Source of the DNA: Lepidurus packardi | Lineage: Eukaryota > Arthropoda > Branchiopoda > Notostraca > Triopsidae | Reading direction: 5' to 3' | Length of the DNA stretch: 64,000 nucleotides | Assembly (NCBI GenBank): GCA_023053545.1 | Contig: JAKZAN010000004.1 | Coordinates: 3,100,001-3,164,000 of the forward strand | Shown: positions 61,301-64,000 of the stretch, piece after piece | Position numbering within the stretch: position 1 is the first letter of the stretch | Layout of the letters: every line of letters starts with the position of its first letter | Translations under genes and position numbers: made by a program | The notes under the pieces: generated by a model | Told to the model about the DNA's origin: nothing | Database searches by the model: none | The model's input: the letters and a program-made list of their open reading frames with translations, nothing else

Positions 61301-64000
61301 GGTGGCCTTGTCATTGCCCTCGCTCTTTTAGTTCTTCTATATCCTTCTGGAAGTCTGGAGATTTCATTCGAGTTCAAGAGAATCGAGGATTTTTTTTCCA
61401 GAATGACTTGGGTAAATAGTGATTAAACATTGTAAAAGTTTCTAAGAAAAGCATAACAATTTCATTCCAAGACAAGACCTATTTTTTTCATGCATCATGG
61501 TTTGTTATGAACAGTGATGAGTAAAAAATTGTAGAAAAAAGTAGGATTAAGATCTTTAGGATTAGCATCTTTCTAATCTGGAATTCGTTACTCAGTTTTT
61601 TAGCTTCACGGGTGATTTCTTGGACTTTATTTTTCTTTAGAAAAACAGTTAATTTGGCTATTTTCGTTTAATTAAACGTATCACGAGACTTATAATTCAT
61701 TCAACGGTAAACTTTGGCATTTTTTTTTTACTGAGGTCAATAAAACTTGATCGACATTGCTTGGCGGCCAAGCAATACAAGTAACGTTTTTGGTCAAGTC
61801 GTTGCTTCCCAACCGATGGAATAATGAATTTTGACCGCAACGAAACTTTACCGATTTTTCCATTTGTGAAATTCTTCGTTTTGAAAAAAAAAGAAAAGCC
61901 TTCTGGGCTTCCAGCTTTGGTATAGGTTTGTATAAAATGACGAATTGTGTTGGTTCAATTTGACTGACTTTGCTTAACAGGCAGTTGATTTGCAGTTTTT
62001 CAGGTTTTTGCCTTTTTTAAGATTTTTTTTTGTAAGTCCAACTCAGAAAAGCTCGAAATAACCATCCTGTTCTTATCTAAGGGCAAGCCTTTATCACTTT
62101 TGTAATTATAACGGTCCTGTTTTTTTTTTTTTTTATTTCTAGAGGTTTCTGAGAAGGAGAAGGAGTAGATAACAGTTGTCCCTCGTCTTTATAACGAGTG
62201 CAACATGCTTGGCTGGCGTAGTTTTCTGTTGTCTGTTGAGTTCTATGTGCGAACTTTCGGAAGCTATTTTCAGGCAATTTTTGCTGCTCTCCTAAAGTAA
62301 AGGATCAGCGCGTTTTGCACAACTTTTTTTGTTTTGTTTTTCTGGGAAATTTTTGCAAGGCTACAGCTTCATTTCCTTGCTTCGGCTTCTAGCTTAAAAT
62401 GCCGTGTCCAAGGTTGAATATGATGGGATTAAAATTAAGGATTAATGCTTATTTTGTAAAATTTTGGTATTTTTTTCATTTTTCAATAGAAATCATGAAA
62501 AAAATGCAGATTAAAATGAAGTTAAGGAAGAGAAATTTTGTATTGCATTTTTTTTTTCTATGGGAAACGTTTGGGATGACATCATGACGTCACGAGGCTT
62601 CGCCAATTTAGTCGAAAGGGAATAATTTTATCAATTCGTTGGACGACAAAGTTTTAATGTGTCTTTGTAAGCCAGATTTAATTTAATAAGGCGTTATTAG
62701 ATACAAATAATACTAAAAAAGGGGTAGAATTTTGAATGGGGCCTTTTGGGTTTGTTTGACTAATTCAAACTTTGAAATTTCGTGAATTTAACCGTTGAAG
62801 TTAAATCAAATTAAATTTTACATTTTTTTAAACTTAAATTTTAATGTTCAGATTGCCCCAGCGTATTAGACAAATTAGCAACCAAAAGTACTGCATAACA
62901 ACAGAAAAGCGTGGAAAGTATAGGATGACGTCATCATAAGCTCTGGGAATTCCAGAATTAGAATTTGAAACGTATGTTCTTGGGAATCAATACTCTTCGA
63001 TTTTTTAAAAATCTTATCCTTTTCAAAGGAAGTTATGAAGTCAATTTATTCTTTATTTGTTTTTTATCGCAAATACGGTTCTAATATTAAACTTCGGCCT
63101 ATATAGCCATAGACCCAAACTTTTGTCAACGAGGTAGAACAATTTAACCTCGATTTGTTTTCAGTACTTGGGAGATGATGTTTAAGATGAACTTAATAAC
63201 TAAGTAAAAAAAGACAAGTTCTAAGGAAATTACGAACCATAGTAATCAGCGAATCATTAGATAAATCCATCCAATCTTAACTAATATTCTTTTAATATAG
63301 ACAGTCTAATAGCCAGCTAGGAATATTCATTTATATTTTTTTTTAAATCTAGAAAGTTAACTATCAAATAAGCAAGGATTCTGAAGGTTGCGTAACTTTT
63401 AAAAGGGGATTTAACTGGATTGTGAACTTAAATTTAACCTCGAAACTTGAATTGTTACTTCCTAAAACTATCCAAACATTACATTGCTCAAAACGTTCTT
63501 TTCAATGCTGAAAAACTCCCAAGGAGAACTTGAATTTTGAAGGCGAAGCGGAATAAAGTTATCTCGCACTTAATACAAAGCATAAGACACACATTGGGAA
63601 AACCCATCATCGTCATCATCTTGAAAAGCCTTGAAAGTTGAGGGAGACTGTGGGACCAAAAAGATCCCAAGATGGAAGAAATCTGAATTAAACGGTTATA
63701 CGTCTCCCTCTTCCTAACTTTCTTTCGCATTCTGAATTAAGTTTCCGCCAAAAAAGGATAGAAAGTTTCAAAAAATTAATTAAAAAAAACAACTGAAAAG
63801 CTTTCTATAAACCATTACCCATTAGGGGACCAGCAATGTCCTTTCATATGTGGGTTAGGAGGACCTTGCTAAGCGATGCTGAGGGATATAATCAACCCTT
63901 TAAATTCCCAAAAAGAAATCCCAAAAAGGAGATCCAGAGCAACAAAGCGTCATCCTGTTATTACTATGGAAAGTTTGAGCTTCGCATCTTTTAAAGTGTG

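Larger units (their letters stand above)
53780..64000. other. Right-hand 10.2 kb without a recognised gene
   Basis: This is AT-rich DNA with an hAT-like MITE (54546-54988), a short pogo-like MITE (55289-55390), poly-A and poly-C tracts (for example C-rich 57234-57250) and many short open frames of no recognised family. Large introns or regulatory DNA of a gene beyond the window are possible. Confidence 0.55.

Overview
This is eukaryotic, AT-rich DNA from an arthropod, most likely a branchiopod crustacean such as a Daphnia-type water flea. That placement is inference. It rests on the arthropod-style kainate receptors, a glycoside hydrolase family 5 mannanase-like gene with very short introns (about 50-70 bases) and a cytosolic sulfotransferase. 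No bacterial features are present. The genes were rebuilt by joining conserved protein segments at GT/AG splice sites and checking that the reading phase closes at every junction.

Layout. From 1 to 17.0 kb, on the minus strand, lies the 5' part of a kainate-type ionotropic glutamate receptor gene. Its three visible exons are at 16778-17030, 9786-9947 and 1546-1872, and it runs off the left edge. About 17.3 kb of non-coding DNA separates it from a second, head-to-head kainate receptor gene on the plus strand. That gene is complete (34352-47893) and encodes 910 or 911 residues depending on which of two tandem ligand-binding exons is used. The spacer holds one tRNA-His(GTG) gene, several repeats and fold-back elements. 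A striking run of TGCAGAAAT-type words extends from about 9.4 to 23.4 kb.

From 47.9 to 53.8 kb the window is gene-dense. Translation initiation factor eIF1A (minus, 148 residues) is tail-to-tail with the receptor. A secreted GH5 mannanase-like protein follows (plus, 401 residues) in which several residues invariant in active enzymes are replaced. A cytosolic sulfotransferase (minus, 332 residues) is tail-to-tail with it. The last 10.2 kb (53.8-64.0 kb) has no gene I can support, only small transposon derivatives and AT-rich sequence.

The two receptors belong to excitatory synaptic signalling and look like an inverted duplication. The other three genes are unrelated neighbours: translation start, carbohydrate binding or digestion, and conjugation with sulfate. 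The observations most worth following are the tandem S1 ligand-binding exons, the degenerate GH5 active site, and the TGCAGAAAT field lying over the 5' half of the minus-strand receptor.
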